A stretch of DNA of 13,287 nucleotides from Patescibacteria group bacterium (GCA_023380695.1 JAMCRT010000006.1:1-13287), one strand, 5' to 3'. Counted from the stretch's first letter, positions 5,818-13,287 are shown. Translations and numbers: made by a program. The notes: generated by a model not told the origin, from the letters alone.

Positions 5818-7098
5818 ATGGAAGAAATCAATTTTGATTCAACAGATCTTATTGACAAAGAAATTCAAAGTCCAAAGAAACCCAGGAAATTTAAAAAATT
5901 CAGGAATTGGTACACTAATCTATCTAAAAATCAAAAATATATATTCTATTTATCTCTCATAATAGGTATCATTATATTTTTAGGAATATTATCTTTTCTA
6001 ATAATTCTATTTAGACCAACAAGTACTCCTTCTGTTCCAACCATTAAAGTAAAAGCAAAAGGTAAATCTAGCAAAACTACACCAAAATACATAGATCCTC
6101 TTGATGGATCATATGTAACAAATCCAAAGGTTCTCCAACGTCCACCTCTTGCAGTAATGATAGAAAATTCTGTATCTGCAAGACCACAAAGTGGATTAAA
6201 TAGTGCTGATTTAGTATATGAGGCTCAGGTTGAAGGTGGAATCACAAGATTCATGGCTGTATTCTTAAAGCATACACCACCTCTAATAGGTCCAATAAGA
6301 AGTGCCAGGTTATATTATATAGCTTGGGCACAAGGTCTGGGAGCTATATATACTCATTGGGGAGGTAATATATATGCACTAGAAAAATTACAATCTCAAA
6401 ACATACCAAATATTGATGCTCTTTATACAGCAGGCAGTAGTACACCTTGTAATACTACACTTAACAATTTTGTCTTCTGTAGATTGCAATCAAGATATGC
6501 ACCTCACAATGGATATGGTAATACTGCAAATATATGGAATTTAGCAAAACAAAAAGGTCTCTATGCATCTCTGACATTAGGAAAAAATGAAAATTCATAT
6601 ACATTCTCTCAATCTACCAAAAATCTTGGAGATAATGGATCTCAAATCAATGTACATTTTGACCATGGTGATCTACCTTACGATGTTGAATGGATATATA
6701 ATAAAACAAATAATGATTATGAAAGATATAATGGGGGGTCATTACAATATGATGCTACATCAAATCAACCAATAACTGCAAAGAATGTAGTTGTATTGTA
6801 TATGAATGGACACACATCTGGTTACCCTGGAGATGGAACAACAGAACCATATTCTCTTATATGGATAATGAATACCACAGGATCTGGAAAGGCATATATT
6901 TTTAATAATGGACAAGAAATCAAAGGCACATGGACTAAAACATCTGCACAATCAAGAATGACATTTAATACATCCAGTGGATCTCCTGTAACATTTCAAA
7001 GAGGAAGAATTTGGTTTGAAATTATACAACCACAAACAGGGTCATTTTCATATGTCCCAGCAACAAGTAATACTAATTCCGTAGGCACAACAAAATGA
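5818..7098 (+). CDS. Membrane-anchored DUF3048 (YerB-like) protein
   Basis: A 426-residue protein with a basic cytoplasmic N-terminus, one transmembrane segment at about residues 41-66 (KYIFYLSLIIGIIIFLGILS...) and a Thr/Ser/Lys linker. The large extracytoplasmic part matches DUF3048, the family of Bacillus YerB: LDGSYVTNP, then RPPLAVMIENSVSARPQSGL, SADLVYEAQVEGGITRFMAVF, IGPIRSARLYYIAWA, and a C-terminal half with YSLIWIMN and WTKTSAQSRMTF. The biochemical function of the family is unknown. YerB is a lipoprotein, whereas this one has a plain membrane anchor and no lipobox. The reading frame ends TGA-TAG, two stops in a row, and overlaps the next gene by ATGA, implying translational coupling. 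Confidence 0.9.
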   Translation: MEEINFDSTDLIDKEIQSPKKPRKFKKFRNWYTNLSKNQKYIFYLSLIIGIIIFLGILSFLIILFRPTSTPSVPTIKVKAKGKSSKTTPKYIDPLDGSYVTNPKVLQRPPLAVMIENSVSARPQSGLNSADLVYEAQVEGGITRFMAVFLKHTPPLIGPIRSARLYYIAWAQGLGAIYTHWGGNIYALEKLQSQNIPNIDALYTAGSSTPCNTTLNNFVFCRLQSRYAPHNGYGNTANIWNLAKQKGLYASLTLGKNENSYTFSQSTKNLGDNGSQINVHFDHGDLPYDVEWIYNKTNNDYERYNGGSLQYDATSNQPITAKNVVVLYMNGHTSGYPGDGTTEPYSLIWIMNTTGSGKAYIFNNGQEIKGTWTKTSAQSRMTFNTSSGSPVTFQRGRIWFEIIQPQTGSFSYVPATSNTNSVGTTK

Positions 7099-7670
7099 TA
7101 GATAAATTTATAATATCAAAAGTAAGAATAAAAATATTGAATTTATTTTTAACAAATAGTGCGACTTCATTTCATGTAAGAGAGATCGTAAGAAAGACAG
7201 ATGAAGAAATAAATGCAGTAAGAAGAATACTAAAAGATTTTGAGTCTATAAATTTCTTAAAATCAGAAAAGAATTCTAATAGACTATATTATACAGTTAA
7301 TCAAACACACATATATTTTAATGATTTATCCAGTTTAATAAATAAAGAATTTGGAGTAGGAGAAAGAATTTTAAAACATAAAGCAAAAATTGGAAATATA
7401 AAAATTGCATTTCTTACCAGTACTTTTATGGAAGGAAAACGCAAAAATAAAGAAGATTTAGAACTTATAATTGTTGGAGAGATTATTGATGAAGAATATT
7501 TAAATAAATTGGTATCCGAAGGAGAAAAAGAAATTGGAAGAGAAATTAATTATACATATATGACCCTAATGGATTTTTCTAAAGCAAAGAATGGAGCTGA
7601 CAGTACAATGAGAAATATAATATATAATAGAAAAATCATTCTAATAGGAAATGAAATGGATATTTATTAA
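7095..7670 (+). CDS. wHTH protein with degenerate nucleotidyltransferase-like domain
   Basis: A 191-residue protein. Residues about 1-75 form a winged helix-turn-helix: KVRIKILNLFLTNSATSFHV, REIVRKTDEEINAVRRILKD, then a wing at KSEKNSNRLYYTVN. The C-terminal half resembles a small pol-beta-type nucleotidyltransferase fold (IKIAFLTSTFMEG...KEDLELIIVGEI), common fused to wHTH in archaea and CPR bacteria. The usual Gly-Ser and Asp-x-Asp catalytic pair (SDIDLLVVG in active relatives) is replaced by EDLEL, so it is probably not enzymatic. I infer a DNA-binding regulator or sensor; the target is unknown. Its ATG overlaps the TGA of the DUF3048 gene (ATGA), so the two are co-translated and possibly linked in function. 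Confidence 0.72.
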   Translation: MIDKFIISKVRIKILNLFLTNSATSFHVREIVRKTDEEINAVRRILKDFESINFLKSEKNSNRLYYTVNQTHIYFNDLSSLINKEFGVGERILKHKAKIGNIKIAFLTSTFMEGKRKNKEDLELIIVGEIIDEEYLNKLVSEGEKEIGREINYTYMTLMDFSKAKNGADSTMRNIIYNRKIILIGNEMDIY

Positions 7671-7677
7671 AGTTTGT

Positions 7678-7706
7678 TTGATTATTGCAGATAATTTCAG
7701 TACAAT
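7678..7706 (+). promoter_or_regulatory. Promoter of secDF
   Basis: -35 TTGATT (7678-7683), 17-base spacer, -10 TACAAT (7701-7706). The expected start is near 7713, 8 bases before ATG 7721. The longer reading frame would begin at TTG 7685, inside this promoter, which argues against that start. Confidence 0.5.
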
Positions 7707-7720
7707 ACCTTCTATTATAT

Positions 7721-9082
7721 ATGCGCAAACTAAAAATTAAAAAAGTAAAAAGAAATTTCCTGATTATACTACTTCTATTTCTAATAGTAGTATTTATTGA
7801 TATTCCACAAATAAATATTAATTTAAAACCAATAGGAGTCAATTATCAGACAACAATAAATCATCCCAATATAAATATAAATTTCTTGGGTATTAAATAT
7901 TATAATTCTCTTAATCCATCTCTAGGATTAGACCTAAAAGGTGGTTCACAACTTGTTCTTCTTGCTAATGTATCAAAACTGCCAAAAGCTGATATTCCAC
8001 AGGCTATGTCTGCTGCAAGAAATGTTATATCTCAAAGAGTAAATCTATATGGAGTTGCTAATGCCCAAGTTTATACAGAAAAATATGGGTCTTCCAATAG
8101 GATTGTCGTAGATCTTGCGGGAGTTAAAAACCTTAGTGAAGCAAAAAAACTTGTTGGACAAACTGCAAAATTAGAATTTCTAACATTAAAAAGTGGTGTA
8201 GTCCCATCATCAATTACAACAGCAACAATACCTTTATCAGATTTTAATCCTAAAACAAATTTAACTGGGGCAGACCTTGCAAATGCAACAATAACCTATC
8301 AACAGGGTAATCCTAATCCTGCAATACAATTAAATTTTAAATCTGAGGGGTTAAAGAAATTTGCAAAAATGGCAAAAGCAAATGTTGGAAAACCCGTAGG
8401 AATTATACTAGATAACAAAGTAGTAGAAAATCCAGTAATTAATTCTTCTCTTGCAAATGGTGTTGTAAGCTCACCTATTATAACTGGTAATTTTTCATAT
8501 AATACAGCTAAAACACTGGTTGATCAATTGAATGCAGGGGCATTACCAGTACCAGTCAAATTAATTGAAGAAAATACAATAGGTGCAACACTTGGAACAT
8601 CTTCTATTAATGCATCTTTAATTGCAGGGTTCATTGGTATAATTATAATTTTAGGGTTTATGATATGGAACTATAAAACATTGGGTCTAATTGCAGATTT
8701 TGCACTTATTATTTACGCTCTTCTTGCATTTGCTATTTTCAAATTAATTCCAATTACACTAACACTTGAGGGAATTGCAGGATTCATTTTATCAATAGGT
8801 ATGGCAGTAGATGCAAATATTTTAATATTTGAACGAATGAAAGAGGAGAAAAAAGAAGGAAGATCACGAAAATCTACTCTAACACTTGGCTTTAAAAGAG
8901 CATGGAATTCAATTAGAGATTCAAATGTATCTACTCTGATTACTACATTAGTATTGTATATATTAGGATCATCACAAATCAGAGGTTTTGCAATTACACT
9001 AGCAATCGGAGTATTAATAAGTCTGTTTACGGCAATTACAATTACTAAACAATTGTTATATGTATTTTATGTAAAAGATTAA
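7721..9082 (+). CDS. secD: Protein translocase subunit SecD
   Basis: SecD pairs with SecF to drive late steps of Sec-dependent export, using the proton gradient from the outside face. I choose ATG 7721 (MRKLKIKKVKRNF..., 453 residues) over the TTG at 7685, which adds 12 residues and lies inside the promoter. The first membrane helix is at about residues 12-28. It is followed by LGLDLKGGSQLVL, the SecD motif, and a periplasmic P1 domain ending GKPVGIILDNKVVENPVI. The C-terminal RND half has five helices with IGATLGTSSINASLIAG and the conserved SIGMAVDANILIFERMKEE. All diagnostic motifs are intact, and the periplasmic region is short for the family. It is followed four bases later by secF. Confidence 0.96.
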   Translation: MRKLKIKKVKRNFLIILLLFLIVVFIDIPQININLKPIGVNYQTTINHPNININFLGIKYYNSLNPSLGLDLKGGSQLVLLANVSKLPKADIPQAMSAARNVISQRVNLYGVANAQVYTEKYGSSNRIVVDLAGVKNLSEAKKLVGQTAKLEFLTLKSGVVPSSITTATIPLSDFNPKTNLTGADLANATITYQQGNPNPAIQLNFKSEGLKKFAKMAKANVGKPVGIILDNKVVENPVINSSLANGVVSSPIITGNFSYNTAKTLVDQLNAGALPVPVKLIEENTIGATLGTSSINASLIAGFIGIIIILGFMIWNYKTLGLIADFALIIYALLAFAIFKLIPITLTLEGIAGFILSIGMAVDANILIFERMKEEKKEGRSRKSTLTLGFKRAWNSIRDSNVSTLITTLVLYILGSSQIRGFAITLAIGVLISLFTAITITKQLLYVFYVKD

Positions 9083-9086
9083 AAAT

Positions 9087-9980
9087 ATGAATTTGAATAT
9101 AGTAAAATATAAATATGTATATCTTGGTATATCATTATCATTAGTGATTATCGCTATATTTTTCCTAATACTGTGGGGAGTAAAACTTGGAATAGATTTT
9201 ACAGGAGGAACTACATTTATATATAAAAATGAAAATGTTAATTTAATAAATGTAGACTCTTTCTTATCAAAAAATTATCCTGGATCTAGCATTGTAACAA
9301 TTGGAGTTAATACATATCAGGTACAAACACCACCATTAAATCAGAAAACATTAAAAATCTTGCAAACCAATCTTTCAAAGAAATTTAAATTAAATTCTCC
9401 TGAGAAGACAAGTACAATAGGGCCAACAATAGGAACACAGCTAACTAAAGATGCCATTTATTCTGTAATAGTTGTAATTTTAGGTATAATAATTTATATA
9501 GCGTGGTCATTTAGATCTGTTCCAAAGCCTGCAAATTCTATTGTATTTGGTGGATCTGCAGTTATTGCAATGCTTCATGACGTTATAGTTGTATTTGGTG
9601 CATTTGCAATACTTGGACATTTCTTTGATGCACCAGTAGACTCATTGTTTGTTACTGCAGTCTTAACAGTAATAGGATTTTCTGTGCATGATACAATAGT
9701 TGTATTTGATAGAATTAGAGAAAATCTTGTAAAGAAAAAATATCCAACACTAAAAGAGACAATAAATAAATCATTAGTACAAACATTCAACAGATCTCTA
9801 AATACTTCTTTTACAGTACTTTTAGTCCTATCTGCATTATTTCTCCTGGGAGGTATAACAATAAGGTGGTTCGCAATAGCACTTCTAATTGGAATATTTT
9901 CAGGAACTTACTCTAGTATTTTTGTTGCTAGCCAATTACTAGTAGTTTTTGCAGATTTCAAAGAAAAAAAGAAATCATAA
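9087..9980 (+). CDS. secF: Protein translocase subunit SecF
   Basis: Partner of SecD in the inner-membrane SecDF complex. The protein has 297 residues, usual for SecF. A first helix (YLGISLSLVIIAIFFLIL) precedes GIDFTGGTTFIY, the conserved SecF motif. A small extracytoplasmic domain follows, then five helices containing HDVIVVFGAFAILGHFFDAPV and the signature VIGFSVHDTIVVFDRIRENL. It ends in a charged tail, FKEKKKS. Only four bases separate it from secD and no Shine-Dalgarno is visible, so it is probably coupled to secD. Its last six bases overlap the end of the convergent unknown gene. Confidence 0.96.
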   Translation: MNLNIVKYKYVYLGISLSLVIIAIFFLILWGVKLGIDFTGGTTFIYKNENVNLINVDSFLSKNYPGSSIVTIGVNTYQVQTPPLNQKTLKILQTNLSKKFKLNSPEKTSTIGPTIGTQLTKDAIYSVIVVILGIIIYIAWSFRSVPKPANSIVFGGSAVIAMLHDVIVVFGAFAILGHFFDAPVDSLFVTAVLTVIGFSVHDTIVVFDRIRENLVKKKYPTLKETINKSLVQTFNRSLNTSFTVLLVLSALFLLGGITIRWFAIALLIGIFSGTYSSIFVASQLLVVFADFKEKKKS

Positions 9981-10520
9981 AGGATCTTCTATAAGGATTT
10001 CTTGGACATCCCCAAGCATTTTCTGTATTTGCAGTATAGTTGAAATATCTATGCCAGGGTTATATAAACTACCTCTTAATCCAACATTACTATTAGTAGT
10101 ATATCTTTCATCTAATTCTAGAAGTTTATCTAATATATCTTCACTTACTAATACACCTAATTTTCTATATTTTTCTGGGTCAGAATCTTTATGAAAATTA
10201 CCTTCTAAAAACATAATTTCTATATCTTGATCATCTTCAATACAAAAAGTAAATCTATATAATTTACCATTATCAAAGTCCCTAAGTATAACTGTAAACA
10301 AGCTTTTATTATCCTCTTCTGCAATTTTAGGAGCATGAGCATCTACTAATACTGTAATAGAATTATTACTTGTTCCTATAAAAAAACTCATTGAATGTTC
10401 ATCTGTTGCACACAAATATTTACCTTCGTTAAAACCATCAAAAATAGTACGGATTTGCCTTTCTATTTTTTCTGTATCTACACTATATGGAGGTAAATTA
10501 TCGTCTTTTTCTATATTCAT
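9975..10520 (-). CDS. Unrecognised 181-residue cytoplasmic protein
   Basis: I do not recognise this protein. It is acidic, with no signal peptide or membrane helix. Strand-rich stretches at SFFIGTSNNSITVLVDAH, LFTVILRDFDNGKLYRFTF and IEIMFLEGNFH suggest a small beta domain. A C-terminal helical region (VSEDILDKLLELDERY, then STILQIQKMLGDVQEILI) follows. It has a good promoter at 10531-10560 and an intact 181-codon frame in host-like composition, so I take it as real. It stops with TGA and overlaps the end of secF on the opposite strand by six bases. It lies 32 bases downstream of fmt. Confidence 0.75.
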   Translation of the reverse strand: MNIEKDDNLPPYSVDTEKIERQIRTIFDGFNEGKYLCATDEHSMSFFIGTSNNSITVLVDAHAPKIAEEDNKSLFTVILRDFDNGKLYRFTFCIEDDQDIEIMFLEGNFHKDSDPEKYRKLGVLVSEDILDKLLELDERYTTNSNVGLRGSLYNPGIDISTILQIQKMLGDVQEILIEDPL

Positions 10521-10530
10521 TATAGAAAGA

Positions 10531-10560
10531 ATTATATCATAGACTTATAGTATTATGCAA
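10531..10560 (-). promoter_or_regulatory. Promoter of the 181-residue gene
   Basis: Minus-strand -35 TTGCAT (10555-10560, overlapping the last codons of fmt), 18-base spacer, -10 TATAAT (10531-10536) preceded by TGA as an extended -10. The expected start is near 10524, about 4 bases before ATG 10520. Confidence 0.6.
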
Positions 10561-11404
10561 ATTCAAATATATCTTTGATTCCACTTCTAAATTCTTTTCC
10601 AGAAATATAACCTTTACTCTCTTTTTGTATTAAATCAATCTTAATATAGAAATCAGAACATGAAATTAATAAATCTTTAGATTCCTTTAGTATTGTACCT
10701 GGAGTAGAAGACTTTATTTCAGTAATAGACACTTCTTTAATATTTACAGATTTACCATTATATATACTCCATGCAGGATAAAATGCCCTTACTTTATTTC
10801 TAATATTCTCTGCACTATCGTCCCAATATATCTTACCCTTAGATCTTTCAAAATCACTGATATAACAATATGTTGCAATACTACTATCTTGTTTCTTCTT
10901 TTTTATTGTATCTATATTATATAAAGTATCTACTAATAGTTCTCCACCCAAAAGCCCCATTCTATATTCTAAACTTTCTCTATTATCATTATCTGAAATT
11001 TTAATACCTTTCGCTAGAAGAATATCACCTTCATCCATTTTTGAATTCATTTCAATAACTGATACTCCCGTAGTTTTATATCCAAGGTTTAATGCTGTCT
11101 GAATTGGTGTGGCACCTCTAAGTTTTGGGAGCATTGATCCATGTACATTGATACATCTAAAATTATCTGTAATATTTGCAGGAATAATTTTTCCAAATGA
11201 TGCAACAACAACAAAATCAGTATTTACTAAATATTGAGGTTTCATATCATCATATAAAACATACTTAATTTCATTTTCTTTTACATACTCTGATATCGTA
11301 TTCTTTTCGGTTTTTAATACTACCCCCAAAAGATCAGTGTTTTCAACTAAATATTCTAGAATAGGTAAAGAAAAATTGTTTGATCCAAAAAATATAGTTT
11401 TCAT
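10553..11404 (-). CDS. fmt: Methionyl-tRNA formyltransferase
   Basis: Fmt formylates the amino group of Met on initiator tRNA using 10-formyl-tetrahydrofolate. The N-terminal Rossmann-like domain begins KTIFFGSNNFSLPIL. The catalytic region reads INVHGSMLPKLRGATPIQ, where the family usually has NVHxSLLPxxRGxAPIQ, with N86 and H88 in place. MDEGDILL follows and supplies the third catalytic residue, Asp127. The C-terminal OB-like domain contains VRAFYPAWSIYNGKSVNI and ISGKEFRSG, matching the family's P.AxP.aw and gxxFxxG elements. At 283 residues it is shorter than E. coli Fmt (315), mainly by trimming. Formylation and folate use are therefore retained. It is divergent to the secreted-protein gene. 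Confidence 0.95.
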   Translation of the reverse strand: MKTIFFGSNNFSLPILEYLVENTDLLGVVLKTEKNTISEYVKENEIKYVLYDDMKPQYLVNTDFVVVASFGKIIPANITDNFRCINVHGSMLPKLRGATPIQTALNLGYKTTGVSVIEMNSKMDEGDILLAKGIKISDNDNRESLEYRMGLLGGELLVDTLYNIDTIKKKKQDSSIATYCYISDFERSKGKIYWDDSAENIRNKVRAFYPAWSIYNGKSVNIKEVSITEIKSSTPGTILKESKDLLISCSDFYIKIDLIQKESKGYISGKEFRSGIKDIFEFA

Positions 11405-11413
11405 AACCTTTAG

Positions 11414-11441
11414 ATATTAACATAGATTTTATAAATTACAA
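11414..11441 (-). promoter_or_regulatory. Promoter of fmt
   Basis: Minus-strand -35 TTGTAA (11436-11441), 16-base spacer, -10 TAATAT (11414-11419). The expected start is near 11407, about 3 bases before ATG 11404. Back to back with the promoter at 11466, leaving 24 bases between the two -35 boxes. Confidence 0.45.
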
Positions 11442-11465
11442 TACAGTCCCATAGAGTTTGTCGTT

Positions 11466-11494
11466 TTGCAAAATATATACTTTTATAGTATACT
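11466..11494 (+). promoter_or_regulatory. Promoter of the secreted-protein gene
   Basis: -35 TTGCAA (11466-11471), 17-base spacer, -10 TATACT (11489-11494). The expected start is near 11501, about 4 bases before ATG 11505. The longest frame would begin at the TTG of the -35 box itself, so that start is rejected. Confidence 0.65.
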
Positions 11495-11504
11495 GCAATA
11501 CATT

Positions 11505-12095
11505 ATGGAAAAAGGAGATAATTTTGGGAGAGATAATTTTAGAAGAAAAGCAACTGCGATTGTACTTACTGTAATGTCAGTTGCAGGATTATATGCAATA
11601 ACAAAAAATCCTACACAAGAAAACTCACAAAAAAATAAGGTACAAAAAGATTCCACAGAACAGTTATCATTGATTGCTATTAATAAAGCTCCTTTTAGTC
11701 AAGAACAATTACTAAAAATTAATCCTCAATGGACTAGACCGGAAAAACAGAATGGAACAGCAGCAATATTATCCAATGGTACAAATAATGTACTTTTCAT
11801 ATTAGAAAGCGTTAGTCAAAGTAAAAAAGATAGCTTGTTTAGAAGTTTTAGAAATAATCCGAATAATGAAAATGGAGTAAATGTAAATTTTGAAACTCCT
11901 GGCGGACAAAATTTATATATACAGCCAGTAGTATCAATGCAATCAGATGGAGGAAATGTAGAATACAGAATTGAATATACAGACAATACAGGAGAAATAA
12001 ATAACACCATAGCTACAAGTGGAATAAAAGTAACTATATCTTCTAATTCTTCAATGGGAACTACTGTCACTCAAAATTTCCATATAAATCCATAG
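11505..12095 (+). CDS. Secreted or membrane-anchored unknown protein
   Basis: From ATG 11505 the protein has 196 residues and I do not recognise it. It has a basic N-terminus (RRK) and a hydrophobic segment at about residues 17-33 (ATAIVLTVMSVAGLYAI). No Cys lipobox or clear signal-peptidase site follows, so it is an anchor or an uncleaved signal. A polar, Asn/Gln/Lys-rich linker (NPTQENSQKNK...) leads to a beta-rich outer domain full of Asn, Ser, Thr and Gly (NGTAAILSNGTNNVLFILE, then GGQNLYIQPVVSMQSDGGN). It has a near-consensus promoter, so it is very likely expressed. The context (fmt, rny) gives no hint of function. Confidence 0.75.
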   Translation: MEKGDNFGRDNFRRKATAIVLTVMSVAGLYAITKNPTQENSQKNKVQKDSTEQLSLIAINKAPFSQEQLLKINPQWTRPEKQNGTAAILSNGTNNVLFILESVSQSKKDSLFRSFRNNPNNENGVNVNFETPGGQNLYIQPVVSMQSDGGNVEYRIEYTDNTGEINNTIATSGIKVTISSNSSMGTTVTQNFHINP

Positions 12096-12122
12096 TACAA
12101 CACAACACATTCTAAGAGTTTT

Positions 12123-12151
12123 TTGCCCTATTTCTCTATTTATAATATAAT
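12123..12151 (+). promoter_or_regulatory. Promoter of rny
   Basis: -35 TTGCCC (12123-12128), 17-base spacer, -10 TATAAT (12146-12151), the second of two overlapping TATAAT boxes. The expected start is near 12158, giving a leader of about 28 bases. Confidence 0.6.
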
Positions 12152-12173
12152 AGTAACATGAATTTATTTAATA

Positions 12174-12179
12174 AAAGGA
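12174..12179 (+). promoter_or_regulatory. Shine-Dalgarno of rny
   Basis: AAAGGA, six bases before ATG 12186. It is the only well-placed Shine-Dalgarno I can point to in the window, and it fixes the rny start. Confidence 0.65.
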
Positions 12180-12185
12180 AATATT

Positions 12186-13287
12186 ATGATCACAATAATA
12201 CTTATTGCAATAATAATTGCATCTATAGCATTCAGTATATACAATATACAAACATCTAAGAAAAGAGAAAAATCTCTTAAAAATAAATTAAATAAAATGT
12301 CTTTATCAAATCAAGATAAAGAAGAAGCTCATATAAAAGCAGAAGAGATAATTTTAGAGGCAAAAAATAAAGCCTTAGAAATTCAAAAAAATGCAGAAGA
12401 AAAAGAATTAAATGCGATAAAAACAGTAGCAGAAAATGAAAAAAATATAGCAATAAAAGAAGAATTACTAAACAGAAAAACGGAAGAAATCAAAAAAACC
12501 GAAGAAAATATACAAAAAGCCAGTGCTGAGACAGAAAAAATAAGAGCTGAATTATCTCAAAAACTAGAAAAGATAGCTTCCCTTACAAAAGATGAGGCAA
12601 AAAAAATTCTTCTTGAACAAATGGATGAAGAATTAAAAGATGAAAAAGCAAAAAAAATTAAAGAAAATGAAGAAGAAGTTAAATTAAAATCTGAAGATAT
12701 TTCAAAAAACATCCTCATAGAAACTATGCAAAAAACAGTTTCTGAATATATTGGTCCTGCAACTACTGCAATAGTAGATTTACCAAATGATGATATTAAA
12801 GGAAAAATAATAGGAAAAGAAGGAAGAAATATTAGATCATTTGAAAAAATAACTGGTGTAGACGTTATTGTAGATGATGTACCAGGATCTATAACAATAT
12901 CCTGTTTTGACCCACTAAGAAGAGAAGTTGCTATAATGGCAATGAAAATGCTTATTGAAGATAAACGAATTCACCCAGGTAAAATTGAGGAAATGGTTGC
13001 AAAAGCAAAAGAAAATCTATCAAAAGAAATAAGAAAATTCGGTGAGAAAATGGTCTACGATGCAGGTATAAGAGATGTAAGACCTGAGTTAATATCACTT
13101 CTTGGAAGAATGAAATATAGATATAGCTATGGACAATCCCTTGCAACTCACACAATGGAAATGGTACAAATTGCAGAGAATTTAGCACAAACATTAGATG
13201 CAAATGTATATCTTGCAAAAAAATGTGCCCTTTTTCATGATATAGGAAAAGTTGTAACTGCAGAACAAGAAGTGATATTAACTCAGG
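12186..13287 (+). CDS. rny: Ribonuclease Y, C-terminus cut by window edge
   Basis: RNase Y is the membrane-bound endoribonuclease that starts mRNA decay in many bacteria lacking RNase E. The window holds 367 codons of an expected 510-520. Residues 2-20 are a membrane anchor (ITIILIAIIIASIAFSIYNI). About residues 25-175 are a long Lys/Glu/Ala-rich coiled coil. The KH domain carries GKIIGKEGRNIRSFEKITGVD at about 206-226, with the GxxG loop, then the SCFDPLRREVA and IHPGKIEEMV segments. The HD domain begins around RMKYRYSYGQSLATHTMEM, and its metal-binding His-Asp is HDIGK at 351-355. The remaining catalytic part lies beyond the edge. The start is chosen from the Shine-Dalgarno at 12174. Confidence 0.95.
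   Translation, partial: MITIILIAIIIASIAFSIYNIQTSKKREKSLKNKLNKMSLSNQDKEEAHIKAEEIILEAKNKALEIQKNAEEKELNAIKTVAENEKNIAIKEELLNRKTEEIKKTEENIQKASAETEKIRAELSQKLEKIASLTKDEAKKILLEQMDEELKDEKAKKIKENEEEVKLKSEDISKNILIETMQKTVSEYIGPATTAIVDLPNDDIKGKIIGKEGRNIRSFEKITGVDVIVDDVPGSITISCFDPLRREVAIMAMKMLIEDKRIHPGKIEEMVAKAKENLSKEIRKFGEKMVYDAGIRDVRPELISLLGRMKYRYSYGQSLATHTMEMVQIAENLAQTLDANVYLAKKCALFHDIGKVVTAEQEVILTQ

Noticed and set aside
7096..7101. TGA read as glycine (code 25), since the DUF3048 frame ends TGA-TAG.
   Set aside because: No conserved protein in the window has an in-frame TGA, their glycines are all GGN, and the TGA falls at a normal ATGA overlap.
7685..7720. SecD start at TTG 7685.
   Set aside because: It lies between the -35 and -10 of the likely secDF promoter; ATG 7721 begins a normal SecD N-terminus.
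9954..9976. GATTTC...GAAATC inverted repeat at the secF end as a terminator.
   Set aside because: A six-pair AT-rich stem with an 11-base A/G loop and no following U tract on the plus strand; it lies within the coding sequence.
11466..11504. Start of the secreted-protein gene at TTG 11466.
   Set aside because: This TTG is the -35 box of a 17-spaced promoter; ATG 11505 gives a proper basic-then-hydrophobic N-terminus.
12158..12259. Short leaderless ORF (MNLFNKRKYYD...) at the rny transcript start.
   Set aside because: It is out of frame with rny, lacks protein-like composition beyond AT-rich codons, and rny itself has a good Shine-Dalgarno.
1..13287. CRISPR array, rRNA genes, or a replication origin.
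   Set aside because: No regularly spaced direct repeats, no rRNA core sequences, and no DnaA-box cluster were seen on either strand.

Overview
The window is AT-rich, gene-dense bacterial DNA in the standard genetic code: conserved proteins are full length and TGA serves as a stop, not as glycine. Small compact proteins, an rpsF-ssb-rpsR cluster with no rplI (bL9) after it, very short or absent 5' leaders, a DUF3048 protein and a degenerate nucleotidyltransferase-type winged-helix protein together suggest a low-GC member of the Candidate Phyla Radiation (Patescibacteria). I cannot place it in a phylum from this sequence alone.

Layout. Bases 1-1821 (minus strand) carry a translation/replication cluster: rpsF, ssb and rpsR, followed by an unrecognised gene that runs off the left edge. 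Bases about 1865-3725 look like an acquired island: a G-rich possible IS end, an inverted repeat, a broken HTH transposase remnant, degenerate sequence, then a metallopeptidase gene (HELQH...E) with much higher G+C than its neighbours. Bases 3888-5770 (minus) hold a cyclopropane-fatty-acid synthase (cfa), the RNase P RNA gene (rnpB) and a small one-helix membrane protein. Bases 5764-9980 (plus) hold a membrane-anchored DUF3048 protein, a wHTH protein overlapping it by ATGA, and secD-secF. An unrecognised gene and fmt follow on the minus strand (9975-11404). A secreted or anchored unknown protein and the first two thirds of rny (RNase Y) close the window on the plus strand.

The genes are mostly core housekeeping: ribosome assembly and initiation (rpsF, rpsR, fmt), ssDNA binding (ssb), tRNA processing (rnpB), mRNA decay (rny) and protein export (secDF), with envelope functions around them (cfa, DUF3048). 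I could write out ten sigma70-type promoters (nine with a -35 at 16-18 bases, one extended -10 only). In most, the inferred transcription start lies only about 0-10 bases before the start codon, so leaderless or near-leaderless initiation seems to be the rule here. rny is the clear exception, with a 28-base leader and a Shine-Dalgarno sequence. These promoters also move three starts downstream of the longest reading frame (3655, 7721, 11505).

The points most worth a second look are the foreign metallopeptidase island, the leaderless pattern, the face-to-face overlapping promoters at 5764-5813, and two oddities of the RNase P RNA: the L15 GGU is replaced by UGU, and a third copy of a P2 strand sits just past the 3' end. 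I did not find a convincing new multi-gene system.
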